A stretch of 64,000 nucleotides of DNA from Ancylobacter moscoviensis (GCF_007559435.1 NZ_VMBP01000002.1:310001-374000), one strand, 5' to 3'. Counted from the first letter of the stretch, positions 29,568-40,757 are shown. The notes: generated by a model from the sequence alone, not told the origin. A program made the numbers and translations.

Positions 29568-30863
29568 ATGAGTTTCGACCTGCTTGTGAAGAACGCCCGC
29601 CTGCCCGACGGGCGGTCGGCCGTCGACATCGCCTGCGCGGATGGCCGCATCGTCGCGATCGAGCCCGGCATCGAGGCCGAGGCAGGGCAGGTGATCGATG
29701 CCGGCGGGCGGCTGGTCTCGCCGCCCTTCGTCGACGTGCATTTCCACATGGATGCGACGCTTTCGCTCGGCCTGCCAAGACTCAATACCTCCGGCACGCT
29801 GCTCGAAGGTATCGCGCTGTGGGGCGAGCTGAAGCCGCTGCTGACGCATGAGGCGGTGATCGAGCGGGCGCTGCGCTATTGCGACCTCGCCGTCAGCCAG
29901 GGCCTGCTCGCCATCCGCTCGCATGTCGATGTGTGCGACGACCGGCTGCTTGCCGTGGAAGCGCTGCTCGACGTGCGTGAAAAGGTGAAGGACTACATCG
30001 ACCTTCAGCTCGTCGCCTTCCCGCAGGACGGCTATTATCGCTCGCCCTCGGCGGCGCGAAATCTGGAGCGTGCGCTCGACATGGGCGTCGACGTCGTCGG
30101 CGGCATCCCGCATTTCGAGCGCACCATGGCGGACGGCGCCGCCTCGCTGAAGGCGCTGTGCGAGATCGCCGCCGCGCGCGGCCTGCGCGTCGACATCCAT
30201 TGCGACGAGACCGACGACCCGCTCTCGCGCCATATCGAGGCGCTGGCCTATGAGACGCAGCGGCTGGGCCTGCAGGGCCGCGTGGCCGGCTCGCACCTCA
30301 CGTCCATGCATTCCATGGACAACTACTACGTCTCGAAGCTGATCCCGCTGATCGCCGAGGCGGGCGTGCACGCCATCGCCAACCCGCTGATCAACATCAC
30401 GTTGCAGGGCCGGCACGACACCTATCCCAAGCGCCGCGGCCAGACCCGCGTGCCGGAGCTGCGCACCGCCGGCGTGAACGTCGCCTTCGGGCACGACTGC
30501 GTGATGGACCCGTGGTACTCGCTCGGTTCCGGCGACATGCTGGAAGTCGCGCACATGGCGCTGCATGTCGGCCAGATGACCTCGCGCGAGGCGATGGCGT
30601 GGTGCTTCGAGGCGGTAACGACCAATCCCGCCCGCATCATGGGGCTGGAAGGCTATGGCGTCGCCCCCGGCTGCAACGCCGATTTCGTCGTGCTCCAGGC
30701 GGCCGACCCCATCGAGGCGATCCGACTGAAGGCGGCGCGGCTGTTCGTGGTGCGCCGCGGGCGTGTCATCGCCGAAGGGACGCCGCGCGTCTCCGCGCTC
30801 GACCTGCCGGGGCGCCCGGCGCTGGTGGACCCGGCCGCCTACGCGCCTCCGGCCGCGAACTGA
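29568..30863 (+). CDS. codA: Cytosine deaminase-like amidohydrolase
   Basis: 431 residues of the metal-dependent amidohydrolase superfamily, CodA branch. Metal ligands by analogy with E. coli CodA: His58 and His60 (VDVHFHMD), His211 (IHCDETDD) and Asp310 (FGHDCVMDPW); Glu214 is the proton shuttle and His243 lies in GSHLTSMHS. It converts cytosine to uracil and ammonia; close relatives act on isocytosine, 5-methylcytosine or creatinine. It sits 13 bases after the second permease, so import and deamination of a base are linked. The exact base cannot be read from sequence. Confidence 0.88.
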   Translation: MSFDLLVKNARLPDGRSAVDIACADGRIVAIEPGIEAEAGQVIDAGGRLVSPPFVDVHFHMDATLSLGLPRLNTSGTLLEGIALWGELKPLLTHEAVIERALRYCDLAVSQGLLAIRSHVDVCDDRLLAVEALLDVREKVKDYIDLQLVAFPQDGYYRSPSAARNLERALDMGVDVVGGIPHFERTMADGAASLKALCEIAAARGLRVDIHCDETDDPLSRHIEALAYETQRLGLQGRVAGSHLTSMHSMDNYYVSKLIPLIAEAGVHAIANPLINITLQGRHDTYPKRRGQTRVPELRTAGVNVAFGHDCVMDPWYSLGSGDMLEVAHMALHVGQMTSREAMAWCFEAVTTNPARIMGLEGYGVAPGCNADFVVLQAADPIEAIRLKAARLFVVRRGRVIAEGTPRVSALDLPGRPALVDPAAYAPPAAN

Positions 30864-30875
30864 TCGGGTCGCCGG

Positions 30876-31712
30876 CTACTGGTAGCGGCTGGCCGGCAGC
30901 ACGATCACCGTCGGCTTGGCGGGCAGCGTCTCGCGCGAGAACACGACCTGCGGGCTCTCCCGCCGCTCGACCGCGTACTGGCTGCCGGCGAGGCGGTCGA
31001 GGAAGCGGTTGAGCGTGCTTTCGTTGAAATAGTGCATCGGGATCACCACCGGCGCCTCCATCGCCTTCAGCACCTCGATCATGCCGTCGACGTCCAGCGT
31101 GTAGCTGCCGTCGACCGGCGCCAGCACTACGTCGATGCGGCCGAGAACGGCGAGGTCGTCCACCGTCAGCGTATGGTGCAGATGGCCGAGATGGGCGATG
31201 CAGATGTCCGCCGCGCGGAAGATGAAGATCGAATTGCCGTTGCGGATCGTGCCGCCTTGCATGTCGCGGATGTTGGTTGGCAGGTTGCCGATCCAGAGGT
31301 CACCGACCTCCAGGTCGTAGCGCACGGGGTCGCGATCCTCGCGCCAGCCCTTCAGCACATATCCGATCCCCGGATCGGGGTTGAGCGAGTAATGCGTCGA
31401 GTGGGCACGGTTCATCGTGGCGACGCGCGGCACGACGTCGGGGCGCACATAGTCGTTGTAGTCGGTCGTCACGGTGACGCCGCCCGCCGTCTCGATCAAG
31501 AAGGTGGAGTGGCCGATATAGGCGAGGCTGACCTGCCGCGGCTCCAGATAGGCGGCGGGCAGGGCCCGCGGCCCGAGGGGCTGGAGGAACGGGCTGCTGG
31601 CGACGAGCTTGGGGCAGCGCTCGGCCTGCTGGGCGCGGGCGGGCGCGGATGCGGCAAGGCAGGCGGCAAGAGACGCCAGGGCGAGGAGGCACACGGTCGC
31701 GACACGCGTCAT
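30876..31712 (-). CDS. Exported metallo-beta-lactamase-fold hydrolase (UlaG-like)
   Basis: 278 residues from ATG 31712, with GGAG seven bases upstream; signal peptide to about residue 28 (PARAQ). The fold is recognised from VSLAYIGHSTFLIETAGGVT, MNRAHSTHYS in the position of HxHxDH, IAHLGHLHHTL and VIPMHYFNEST. This spacing is that of the UlaG/YtkL branch, where the zinc or manganese ligands differ from class B lactamases. Periplasmic, substrate unknown. It converges on codA with 12 bases between stops. Confidence 0.84.
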   Translation of the reverse strand: MTRVATVCLLALASLAACLAASAPARAQQAERCPKLVASSPFLQPLGPRALPAAYLEPRQVSLAYIGHSTFLIETAGGVTVTTDYNDYVRPDVVPRVATMNRAHSTHYSLNPDPGIGYVLKGWREDRDPVRYDLEVGDLWIGNLPTNIRDMQGGTIRNGNSIFIFRAADICIAHLGHLHHTLTVDDLAVLGRIDVVLAPVDGSYTLDVDGMIEVLKAMEAPVVIPMHYFNESTLNRFLDRLAGSQYAVERRESPQVVFSRETLPAKPTVIVLPASRYQ

Positions 31713-31820
31713 GACGGGACTCCGGCTAGGGATTTCCGTCATCATCGGCTGTGCGGCGATACCGTGCGAGTAACAGTTTCGTGGCGCGCTACCCCGCGCC
31801 GCTGCCCGCGCCGTCGCCTG

Positions 31821-32456
31821 TCAACGCAGGAAGGGGTTGGTCCGCTTCTCCAGGGCGATGTTCGTGGCGTTGCCGTGCCCGGGCAGGACGGTGAAGGCGT
31901 CCCCGAGCGGCAGGATCTTCTCCTTGATGCCCCGGATCAGAAGCGGGCCATCACCATAGGGAAAATCCGTGCGGCCGACGGAACGCTGGAACAGCGTATC
32001 GCCGACGATGGCCAGTCGATTGTCACGGTTCACCAGGACGATATGGCCCGGCGTGTGTCCGGGCACGTGCAGCACCTCGAACGGCACGCCGCCGATATCG
32101 ACCGTGTCGCCCTCGTCCAGCCAGCGGCCGGGCGTCACGGCGCGGCCGGGGATGCCGGTGCGCACGCCATCGGCGGGGAGGTTGTCGAGCAGGAACTTGT
32201 CGCCCTCATGCGGCCCTTCGACCGGAATCTTCAGCGTTTCCGCCAGTTCCGCAGCGCCGGCGGCGTGGTCGATATGGCCGTGGGTCAGCACGATCTTCTC
32301 CGCGTTGACCTCCAGTTCCTCCAGCGCCGCGAGGATGCGCGGCAGGTCGCCGCCCGGATCGATCACCGCACCCCGCTTGGTGGTTTCGTCCCAGACGATC
32401 GAGCAGTTCTGCTGGAACGGCGTGACGGGTACGACGGCGACCTTCAGTTCGGGCAT
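31821..32456 (-). CDS. Metallo-beta-lactamase-fold hydrolase, GloB-like
   Basis: 211 residues from ATG 32456 (GAGGAA seven bases upstream); a longer frame to 32747 overlaps lepA and is rejected. The zinc motif [10 protein letters not shown] (HxHxDH) is intact, with the third-site His in HVPGHTPGH, Asp in VGDTLF and a final His in LPGHG. It resembles the YcbL/GloB-like group of small cytoplasmic hydrolases that act on hydroxyacyl-glutathione or related thioesters. Divergent from lepA, 112 bases between starts. Confidence 0.89.
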   Translation of the reverse strand: MPELKVAVVPVTPFQQNCSIVWDETTKRGAVIDPGGDLPRILAALEELEVNAEKIVLTHGHIDHAAGAAELAETLKIPVEGPHEGDKFLLDNLPADGVRTGIPGRAVTPGRWLDEGDTVDIGGVPFEVLHVPGHTPGHIVLVNRDNRLAIVGDTLFQRSVGRTDFPYGDGPLLIRGIKEKILPLGDAFTVLPGHGNATNIALEKRTNPFLR

Positions 32457-32568
32457 GACGGTTCCTCGGGAATGGCGGGCGGAATGTGGTCGATTGCATG
32501 CCCGCGCGCAAGGAGCGGGAGGGGTCTCCTCCTTGTGGTGCCTTGGCGCCAATGCTATCCCGCGCCCC

Positions 32569-34374
<1,806 letters not shown>

Positions 34375-34493
34375 GGCCGCGTACCTCGGGCATCTGTGCC
34401 GCTTCCGGCCCTCGGTGGTAGCCGGGCCTTCCGAATCAGCGGCAATTGTGCTCCCATCGGGCCAGTCGCAGGGCGCGACGGGAGGCAAATCGC

Positions 34494-34691
34494 ATGTCGT
34501 ACAAGTTCGAAGTCTACGAGGACAAGGCTGGCGGGTTCCGCTTCCGCTTCCGTGCCTCGAACGGCGAGATCATGTTCTCGTCCGAGAGCTACAAGGCGAA
34601 GTCGTCGGCCCTGAGCTCCATCGAGTCGCTGAAGAAGAACGTTCCGGAAGCGAACGTCGTCGAGCTGCCGAAGGACGAAAAGAAGGCCTGA
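34494..34691 (+). CDS. YegP family (DUF1508) protein
   Basis: 65 residues with a single DUF1508 repeat: FEVYEDKAGGFRFRFRASNG followed by IMFSSESYKAKSSALSSIES. GGAGG stands eight bases before the ATG. YegP-type proteins usually carry two such repeats; this is a one-repeat form. The role is unknown. A strong terminator follows. 120 bases separate it from lepA. Confidence 0.87.
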   Translation: MSYKFEVYEDKAGGFRFRFRASNGEIMFSSESYKAKSSALSSIESLKKNVPEANVVELPKDEKKA

Positions 34692-34725
34692 TCCCGGCCG
34701 GGGCAGGTTTTTTCTCAGGTGAACA

Positions 34726-34748
34726 GGCCGGGCTTGCGCCCGGCCTTT
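34726..34748 (+). terminator. Terminator after the YegP-type gene
   Basis: GGCCGGGC (34726-34733), loop TTGC, GCCCGGCC (34738-34745), then TTT. It is placed between convergent genes and 35 bases after the stop codon. Confidence 0.78.
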
Positions 34749-34769
34749 GGTGCTGTCCGCTACGGCTCG

Positions 34770-35153
34770 TCAGAGCATGTAGGGCGGCACATGGTAGTAT
34801 TCATTGACCTTGCGATCCCACTCGGGATCCTTCCAGGCGCTTTCGTCGGCGCTGGCGTGCCGCGGTGCACCCTGGAGCTGTTCGTCGGTGATGTCGACGA
34901 CGTAGCCATCGAGTCCCTCATCATATTTCAGCAGCGACCAGGGCAGTGGGTAGTAGTCCCCGCCGAAGCCCAGAAAGCCGCCGAAGCTCATGACCGCATA
35001 GGCGGTCTGCCCGCTCAGCTTGTCGATCATCACCCGCTCGATGGCGCCGATGCGGTCGCCGTTCGGGCGGTAGACGGCGGTGCCTTCCACCTTGTCGCTG
35101 CCGATCAGGGTTCGCGTCTCGCGCGCTTCGAGATTGTGCTGAGTGCTCTGCAT
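34770..35153 (-). CDS. PRC-barrel domain protein
   Basis: 127 residues, cytoplasmic. A PRC-barrel fold is indicated by LIGSDKVEGTAVYRPNGDRI, IERVMIDKLSGQTAYAVMSF and LPWSLLKYDEGLDGYVVDI. Such stand-alone proteins are common in Hyphomicrobiales and often stress-linked; PRC barrels also occur in RimM and photosynthetic reaction centres. The C-terminal tail (WKDPEWDRKVNEYYHVPPYM) is conserved-looking. Divergent from the L,D-transpeptidase gene with 221 bases between starts. Confidence 0.87.
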   Translation of the reverse strand: MQSTQHNLEARETRTLIGSDKVEGTAVYRPNGDRIGAIERVMIDKLSGQTAYAVMSFGGFLGFGGDYYPLPWSLLKYDEGLDGYVVDITDEQLQGAPRHASADESAWKDPEWDRKVNEYYHVPPYML

Positions 35154-35374
35154 CGTGTCCGTCCCTCTCTACTCACACTGTTCGGTGGAGAAACGCGGCG
35201 TTACGGACGAGGTTCCCCAAAACGGTCGTCTCTATTGTCGCTCTTCGGGCAAAGCGGCGCCGAAACATGCTGGCGCAGCGCCCGGCAGGCGGCTTTACAG
35301 GTCGGGACGCGGCGGGTGGCGTGCGAGGTCTCGCGCCGATATCGTCGCGTCGACGATCGAGGGAGAATCAAGTG

Positions 35375-36403
35375 ATGAACGGCAAGCCCGGAGCGCGCGA
35401 CGCGAAGCCTTTCGCCACGGACCGCCGCAACGTGCTGCGGCTTGCCGGTGCCGCGACGGCATTCGTGCTGGGCGGTTGGCCAGTAGCGGCGCAGGACGCC
35501 GACGTCACCGCCGTCGATGAGCTGAAGCCCGGCCAGTATGTCTGGTATCCCGAACGGGCGCCGGAGGGGTTCGTCGCCGTTATCGTGTCGCTGCCCGACC
35601 AGCGCTGCTACGTCTACCGCAACGGCGTGCGCGTCGGCGTTTCCACCTGCTCGACCGGCAAGGCGGGCTTCTCGACGCCGGTGGGCGTGTTCACGATCCT
35701 GCAGAAGGATGCGACGCACCATTCCTCGATCTATGACGGCGCGTCGATGCCCTTCACCGAGCGCCTCACCTGGTCCGGCGTGGCGCTGCACGCGGGCGGG
35801 CTGCCCGGCTACCCGTCCTCGCATGGCTGCGTGCACCTGCCGCTCGCCTTCGCCAAGCTGCTGTTCGGCATCACCCACTACGGGACGCCGGTGATCATCG
35901 CCGACTCGCATTCCCAGCCGGTCGACGTGCTCCATCCCGGCCTCGTCCTGCCGGCGGATGCCACCGCGGCGATCCGCAAGGACGATCCGAAGAACCCGAA
36001 CGGCACACCGGACACGGCCGCGGCGCCCGATCCGACGCAGGATGCCGTGGCGATGATCATCAGCGGGGCGGACAAGCAGCTCACCGTGATCAAGGACGGC
36101 GCCGTCGTCTTCACCTCGCCGGTCACCATTCGCGATCAGCACACCCCGCTCGGCAACGTGGTCTACGTGCTGAAGAATGTCGGCGGCGAAGTGTCGTGGA
36201 CGGCCTTGTCCTTCGAGGGCAACGGCGCCACCGGCGGCAAGTCGGCCAGTGCCATCGACCGCATCACCGTGGCGCCGGCGGCCAACCAGCAGCTCGCCAA
36301 GCTGCTGGTGCCGGGCTCGACGCTGTTCGTCACCGAGCTTTCCGCGACGCCCGACACGCGCTCGCCGAAGAACTTCGTCATCCTCTCGCAGGTCGTGAGC
36401 TGA
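35375..36403 (+). CDS. L,D-transpeptidase with duplicated C-terminal region
   Basis: 342 residues. The N-terminus has a twin-arginine motif (TDRRNVLRLAGAATAFVLGG) and cleavage near AAQD. The YkuD domain (about 65-185) carries the catalytic Cys152 in PSSHGCVHLP; the family Arg after the Cys is replaced by His. A second region (about 215-342: AVAMIISGADKQLTVIKDGA) repeats the beta-strand start of the domain without a Cys. GTG 35372 is an alternative start. mepA begins 10 bases downstream, so both act on peptidoglycan and are probably co-expressed. Confidence 0.88.
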   Translation: MNGKPGARDAKPFATDRRNVLRLAGAATAFVLGGWPVAAQDADVTAVDELKPGQYVWYPERAPEGFVAVIVSLPDQRCYVYRNGVRVGVSTCSTGKAGFSTPVGVFTILQKDATHHSSIYDGASMPFTERLTWSGVALHAGGLPGYPSSHGCVHLPLAFAKLLFGITHYGTPVIIADSHSQPVDVLHPGLVLPADATAAIRKDDPKNPNGTPDTAAAPDPTQDAVAMIISGADKQLTVIKDGAVVFTSPVTIRDQHTPLGNVVYVLKNVGGEVSWTALSFEGNGATGGKSASAIDRITVAPAANQQLAKLLVPGSTLFVTELSATPDTRSPKNFVILSQVVS

Positions 36404-36413
36404 GGGCGCGCTC

Positions 36414-37322
36414 ATGAAATCAGAGATGGGAAGGCACATCGTGCGGGCGGCTCTGGTGGGGCTGGGGCTCCTCGTCGCCGGCGCCGCCTCGGCCCAGCAG
36501 GACCGCGCGGCGAACATCGACAACAAGCCGGCCAAGCAGGTCTTCGGCGCGGCGCGGGACGCCGCCCCGTTCGAGGCACGTGCCATCGGCTTCTATTCGA
36601 AGGGCTGTCTGGCCGGCGCTGAGGCGCTGCCCGTCAACGGCAAGACGTGGCAGGCCATGCGCCTGTCGCGCAACCGCAACTGGGGCCACCCGAACCTCGT
36701 CGCCTTCCTTGAGCGCTTCTCGGCCAAGGTGCCGGGTATCTCGAAATGGCCGGGCATCCTGGTCGGTGACATGGCGCAGCCGCGCGGCGGTCCGATGCTG
36801 ACCGGCCACGCCTCGCACCAGATCGGCCTCGATGCCGACATCTGGCTCACCCCGATGCCGACGCGCGAATTCTCCCGCGACGAGCGCGAGAAGGTCTCCG
36901 CCACGATGATCGTGCGGCCAGACCGGCTCGACGTCGACAGCAAGGTGTGGACGCCGTCGCTGGTCGCCGTCATCAAGACGGCGGCGCAGGATGCCGAGGT
37001 GGAGCGCGTGCTGGTCAACGCCGCCATCAAGAAGGCGCTGTGCCGGGACGCGACGGGCGACCGTTCCTGGCTACAGAAGGTGCGGCCCTATTGGGGGCAT
37101 GACTACCACATGCATGTGCGCATCTCGTGCCCCGCCGGCAGCCCGGACTGCCGGGCGCAGGATCCGGTCGTGCCGGGCGAGGGCTGTGGTAGCGAGCTCG
37201 ACTGGTGGTTCTCCGATGCGAATCTGCATCCCAAACCGCCGAAGGAACCGCCCAAGCCCAAGCCGCCGATGCTGGTGAAGGAGCTGCCGGAAGCTTGCAA
37301 GCAGGTCGTGCTGGCGCCGTGA
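36414..37322 (+). CDS. mepA: Penicillin-insensitive murein endopeptidase
   Basis: 302 residues, signal peptide to about residue 27 (ASAQQ). It is an LAS-type zinc peptidase: GHASHQIGLDADIW carries a zinc His and Asp, and YWGHDYHMHVRISCP carries the second His pair. MepA cuts DD- and LD-cross-links in peptidoglycan. Six cysteines fit the disulfides known in E. coli MepA. The C-terminus is a Pro/Lys-rich tail (KPPKEPPKPKPP). It begins 10 bases after the L,D-transpeptidase: a gene pair that makes and cleaves cross-links. Confidence 0.92.
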   Translation: MKSEMGRHIVRAALVGLGLLVAGAASAQQDRAANIDNKPAKQVFGAARDAAPFEARAIGFYSKGCLAGAEALPVNGKTWQAMRLSRNRNWGHPNLVAFLERFSAKVPGISKWPGILVGDMAQPRGGPMLTGHASHQIGLDADIWLTPMPTREFSRDEREKVSATMIVRPDRLDVDSKVWTPSLVAVIKTAAQDAEVERVLVNAAIKKALCRDATGDRSWLQKVRPYWGHDYHMHVRISCPAGSPDCRAQDPVVPGEGCGSELDWWFSDANLHPKPPKEPPKPKPPMLVKELPEACKQVVLAP

Positions 37323-37358
37323 GCGGGCGCCACGGGTCGCCCACCCTTCGCCGATGCT

Positions 37359-38975
37359 TTAGCGCGCGTCGGCGAGGATCATCCCGGCCGCCTTCTCGGC
37401 GATCATGATGGTCGGTGAGTTGGTATTGCCGGAGACGATGGTCGGCATGATCGAGGCGTCCGCCACGCGCAGCCCGGCAATCCCGAACACCCGCAGCCGC
37501 TCATCCACCACCGCCGCCGGATCGGAGGCAAGGCCCATCTTCGCCGTGCCCACGGGATGGAAGATGGTGGTGCCGATGTCGCCCGCCGCGCGCGCCAGCG
37601 CTTCCTCGCTGTCGTCGATGCCCGCGCCGGGCAGGAATTCGTCCGGCGCGAAGGGAGCCAGCGCCGGCTGGGCGACGATGCGGCGGCCGACGCGGATGCT
37701 GTCGGCGGCCACGCGCCGGTCTTCCTCGGTGGACAGGTAGTTGGGCTGGATGCGTGGGGCGGCCGTGCTGTCCGCGCTTGCCAGCGTGAGGCTGCCACGG
37801 CTCGTCGGGCGCAGGTTGCACACGCTCATGGTGAAGGCGGGGAACTTGTGCAGCGGCTCGCTGAACTTGCCGAGCGAGAGCGGCTGGACGTGGAATTCGA
37901 GGTCCGCGCGCTCCTTCTCCGCGCGTGAGCGGGTGAAGATGCCGAGTTGTGAGGGAGCCATGGTCAGCGGCCCGCGCTGGAACAGCGCGAAGTCGAGCCC
38001 CATCTTCGCCCGCCCGAACAGCGAGTGATACTGCTCGTTCAGCGTGGGCACACCGGAGACCTTGTAGATCATCCGCAGCTGCAGATGGTCCTGCAGGTTG
38101 GCGCCGACGCCCGGCTTGTCCAGCACCACCGGAATTCCGTGCTGCGCCAGTTCCGCGCCGGGTCCGATGCCGGAGAGCTTCAGCAGGTGAGGGGAGTTGA
38201 TGGCCCCGGCGGCGAGCACCACCTCGCTCCGTGCGCGGGCGACGCGGGTGATGCCGTCCTGCCGGTAGACGACGCCGACCGCACGCCCGTTCTCGATCAG
38301 CACCCGCTCGGTGCGGCAGCCGGTTTCCAGCTTCAGGTTGGGACGGGACAGCACCGGTTTCAGGAAGCCGCGCGCGGCGCTCCAGCGGAAGCCCCGCTTC
38401 TGGTTCACCTGGAAATAGGACGAGCCCTCATTGTCGCCGGTGTTGAAATCCGGGATTGACGGGATGCCGGCCTGCCGCGCCGCGTCCCGAACCGTGTCGA
38501 GCAGCTTCCAGGTGAGGCGCGGCGCCTCGACCCGCCATTCGCCGCCGCCGCCGTGGAATTCGGCGGCGCCGAGATAGTGGTCCTCATGGCTTTTGAAGAC
38601 CGGCAGCACATCGTCCCAGCCCCAGCCGGAAAGGCCGAGCTGGCGCCAGTGATCGTAATCGGCGGCCTGTCCGCGCATGTAGATCATGGCGTTGATGGCC
38701 GAGGAACCGCCGATGGTCTTGCCGCGGGGGTAGTTGAGCGCCCGTCCGTTCAACCCTGCCTCAGCCTCGGTCTTGTAGCACCAGTCGGCGCGCGGATTGC
38801 CGATGGCGAAGAGGTAGCCGACCGGGATGTGGAACCAGATCCAGTTGTCGCGCCCGCCGGCTTCTAGAACCAGCACGCGGTTCCTCGGATCGGCGGAAAG
38901 CCGGTTGGCCAGCACGCAGCCCGCCGAACCGGCTCCCACGACGATATAGTCATAGGTCTCGGCATCGTTCGGCAT
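37359..38975 (-). CDS. GMC-family FAD oxidoreductase (choline dehydrogenase-like)
   Basis: 538 residues. FAD-binding Rossmann motif DYIVVGAGSAGCVLANRL at the N-terminus; GMC signature 1 YPRGKTIGGSSAINAMIYMR; GMC signature 2 GAINSPHLLKLSGIGP; C-terminal catalytic pair His (IFHPVGTAKMG) and Asn (VSGNTNSPT). It oxidises an alcohol; BetA-type choline dehydrogenases are the nearest in pattern, but no betB/betI genes are adjacent, so another alcohol is likely. Upstream lies 109 bases separating it from the lytic transglycosylase on the same strand. Confidence 0.9.
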   Translation of the reverse strand: MPNDAETYDYIVVGAGSAGCVLANRLSADPRNRVLVLEAGGRDNWIWFHIPVGYLFAIGNPRADWCYKTEAEAGLNGRALNYPRGKTIGGSSAINAMIYMRGQAADYDHWRQLGLSGWGWDDVLPVFKSHEDHYLGAAEFHGGGGEWRVEAPRLTWKLLDTVRDAARQAGIPSIPDFNTGDNEGSSYFQVNQKRGFRWSAARGFLKPVLSRPNLKLETGCRTERVLIENGRAVGVVYRQDGITRVARARSEVVLAAGAINSPHLLKLSGIGPGAELAQHGIPVVLDKPGVGANLQDHLQLRMIYKVSGVPTLNEQYHSLFGRAKMGLDFALFQRGPLTMAPSQLGIFTRSRAEKERADLEFHVQPLSLGKFSEPLHKFPAFTMSVCNLRPTSRGSLTLASADSTAAPRIQPNYLSTEEDRRVAADSIRVGRRIVAQPALAPFAPDEFLPGAGIDDSEEALARAAGDIGTTIFHPVGTAKMGLASDPAAVVDERLRVFGIAGLRVADASIMPTIVSGNTNSPTIMIAEKAAGMILADAR

Positions 38976-39084
38976 GGCGTGGCTCCTCCTTGCAGTTTGG
39001 AGTGCAACCTGCCGGGTCGGTCGACGCCGGGCAATGCGAAAGCGCGCACACGGGCTGTTCGCAAAGCCCGGTAAGCGGCGCGCC

Positions 39085-39906
39085 TTACTGGGTCAGCTTG
39101 GTGGCGAAATAGGCGATGCTGCGGGCGTAGACCTCGGCTTTGTTCCAGCCGCGCAGCGCGCCCATGTTCGCGCCGTTCTCCCAGGAGCGGCCGCTCCAGC
39201 CATAGCCGCGCAGATAGTTGGCGGTGGAGGCGAGAACGTCCGGCACGCTGCGGATCAGGTCGGCATGGCCGTTGCCATCGAAGTCGACGGCGAAGCGCAC
39301 ATAGGAGGTCGGCATGAACTGGGTCTGGCCGAGTTCGCCGGCCCAGGCGCCGCGCATTTCGCCCACCGAGAGATCGCCGCGCTGGACGATGCGCAGCGCG
39401 TCCAGAAGCTGGCCGGTGAAGAAGCCGGAGCGGCGGCAGTCATAGGCCAGCGTTGCCAGCGAGCGGAACACCGGCATCTTGCCCTGGTTCACGCCGAAGT
39501 CGGTTTCCATGCCCCATATGGCGATGAGGATCGGCCCGGGCACGCCGAATCGCCGCTCGATGCGCGCGAGCAGGGCGGCGTGCTGGCGTAGCATCGCTTT
39601 GCCCTTGGAAATGCGACCCGCGCCGACGCGGTTGGCGACGAATTGCTCGAAGCTCTGCTTGAAGTGCTTCTGGTTGCGGTCGAGGCTGATCACCCTGGTG
39701 TCGTAGCTCAGCCCGTCCAGCGCCCGCAGCGCGCCGGGCGAGATGCCCTGCGCGGCCGCCGCCTGCCGGAAATCGCGCAGCCAGGCATCGAAGCCCGCGC
39801 CGGTGTCGCCGCAGGGTGCCGCCAGCGCCGGTGCCGCCGCGAAGGGCGCCAGAAGGGCGAGGGCGAGCCCGCCGCGCCGCAGATGCCTGAAGATGCGTCC
39901 GATCAT
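39085..39906 (-). CDS. Lytic murein transglycosylase (MltB type), short form
   Basis: 273 residues from ATG 39906 with GGGGGA six bases before; a TTG at 39912 is also in frame. Signal peptide to about residue 30 (PALAAP). The catalytic Glu is in IAIWGMETDFGV, followed by WAGELGQTQFMPTSYVRFAV and the VDFDGNGHADLIRS calcium-like loop. It lacks the C-terminal peptidoglycan-binding domain of the paralogue at 2549-3772. One disulfide pair is possible (Cys in PCGDT and YDCRR). Confidence 0.91.
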   Translation of the reverse strand: MIGRIFRHLRRGGLALALLAPFAAAPALAAPCGDTGAGFDAWLRDFRQAAAAQGISPGALRALDGLSYDTRVISLDRNQKHFKQSFEQFVANRVGAGRISKGKAMLRQHAALLARIERRFGVPGPILIAIWGMETDFGVNQGKMPVFRSLATLAYDCRRSGFFTGQLLDALRIVQRGDLSVGEMRGAWAGELGQTQFMPTSYVRFAVDFDGNGHADLIRSVPDVLASTANYLRGYGWSGRSWENGANMGALRGWNKAEVYARSIAYFATKLTQ

Positions 39907-40004
39907 CGCCAATCCCCCGTTAAGGCCAGCTTTGCCCCAGCATGGCTCATGGACATGAATGGCTGGTATCCGGACGACGTCAATCTTCTTTCAAGGCCCC
40001 TTTT

Positions 40005-40757
40005 TCAGAGGCCGATGCGCCCGAAGCCCGGAAGCTTGATGCCGGGGTGCCGCAGATCGAGCCCGGCGATCGCGCCGAGGATGTTGATCTCGACGCCTTC
40101 GACCCAGGCCAGCGTCAGCCCGGCATAACCGTCCAGCGTGACGCGCACGCCGGTGCGGGAAGGGGCGAGGCCGATCCACTCGCCGTTCACCGGGTAATCC
40201 TTGCCGATGGCGGTCGGGGGGAGGGCGACCGCCATCTCCGGCACCCGGGAGAGCACATAGGCGACGAAGCTGTTGGAGTTTGGCCCCGGCCAGACGTCGT
40301 AGTCGCCGGCCTCGGCGTAGGGGTAGGAGGCGATGGCCGCCTGCAGCTTCGGGATGAGCCGTTCCGCTTCCTCGCCCGTCGCCTCGAACACCACTTCCGG
40401 CGCGTTGCCGTACCAGCGCCCGTCGGCCGGGTAGCCGTTGTGGCGGATCGGCCGGCCCCAGCCGACCTTGTCGTAGCGCTCATAGGCGTCGGCGCCGGCT
40501 TCCTTGAACACGATCCAGCTATGAACCGCGAAGATGCTGCGCCAGCGGCCGACGCGGGCGGCGTAGATGCGCACCATGGCCGGCCTGTGCTCGGCGGCGA
40601 GGGGCAGCGTGCCGGTGCTCGACCAATCGGCATTGCGCCAGTTGCGCGTCCAGTCGACCTGCTGCCACTGCACGAGCGCATGCGCGCCGAGCGGCAGGGC
40701 GAAGAGCAGGACGAAGCCCAGAAGGGCGAGGCGGGTAAGACGGACGGCGCGCAGCAT
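40005..40757 (-). CDS. DUF3750 family protein, membrane anchored
   Basis: 250 residues from ATG 40757. An N-terminal membrane helix (LTRLALLGFVLLFALPLGAH) precedes an exported domain with AMVRIYAARVGRWRSIFAVH and WIVFKEAGADAYERYD, then NGYPADGRWYGNAPEVVFEA and WPGPNSNSFVAYVLSRVPEM. This matches DUF3750; the Asn/His/Asp pattern recalls NlpC-like amidase folds, but the activity is unknown. A longer frame to 40988 enters the mntH control region and is rejected. Divergent from mntH. Confidence 0.85.
   Translation of the reverse strand: MLRAVRLTRLALLGFVLLFALPLGAHALVQWQQVDWTRNWRNADWSSTGTLPLAAEHRPAMVRIYAARVGRWRSIFAVHSWIVFKEAGADAYERYDKVGWGRPIRHNGYPADGRWYGNAPEVVFEATGEEAERLIPKLQAAIASYPYAEAGDYDVWPGPNSNSFVAYVLSRVPEMAVALPPTAIGKDYPVNGEWIGLAPSRTGVRVTLDGYAGLTLAWVEGVEINILGAIAGLDLRHPGIKLPGFGRIGL

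Noticed and set aside
37359..38975. Choline-to-betaine operon
   Set aside because: No betB, betI or choline transporter genes adjoin; only the GMC fold can be supported.
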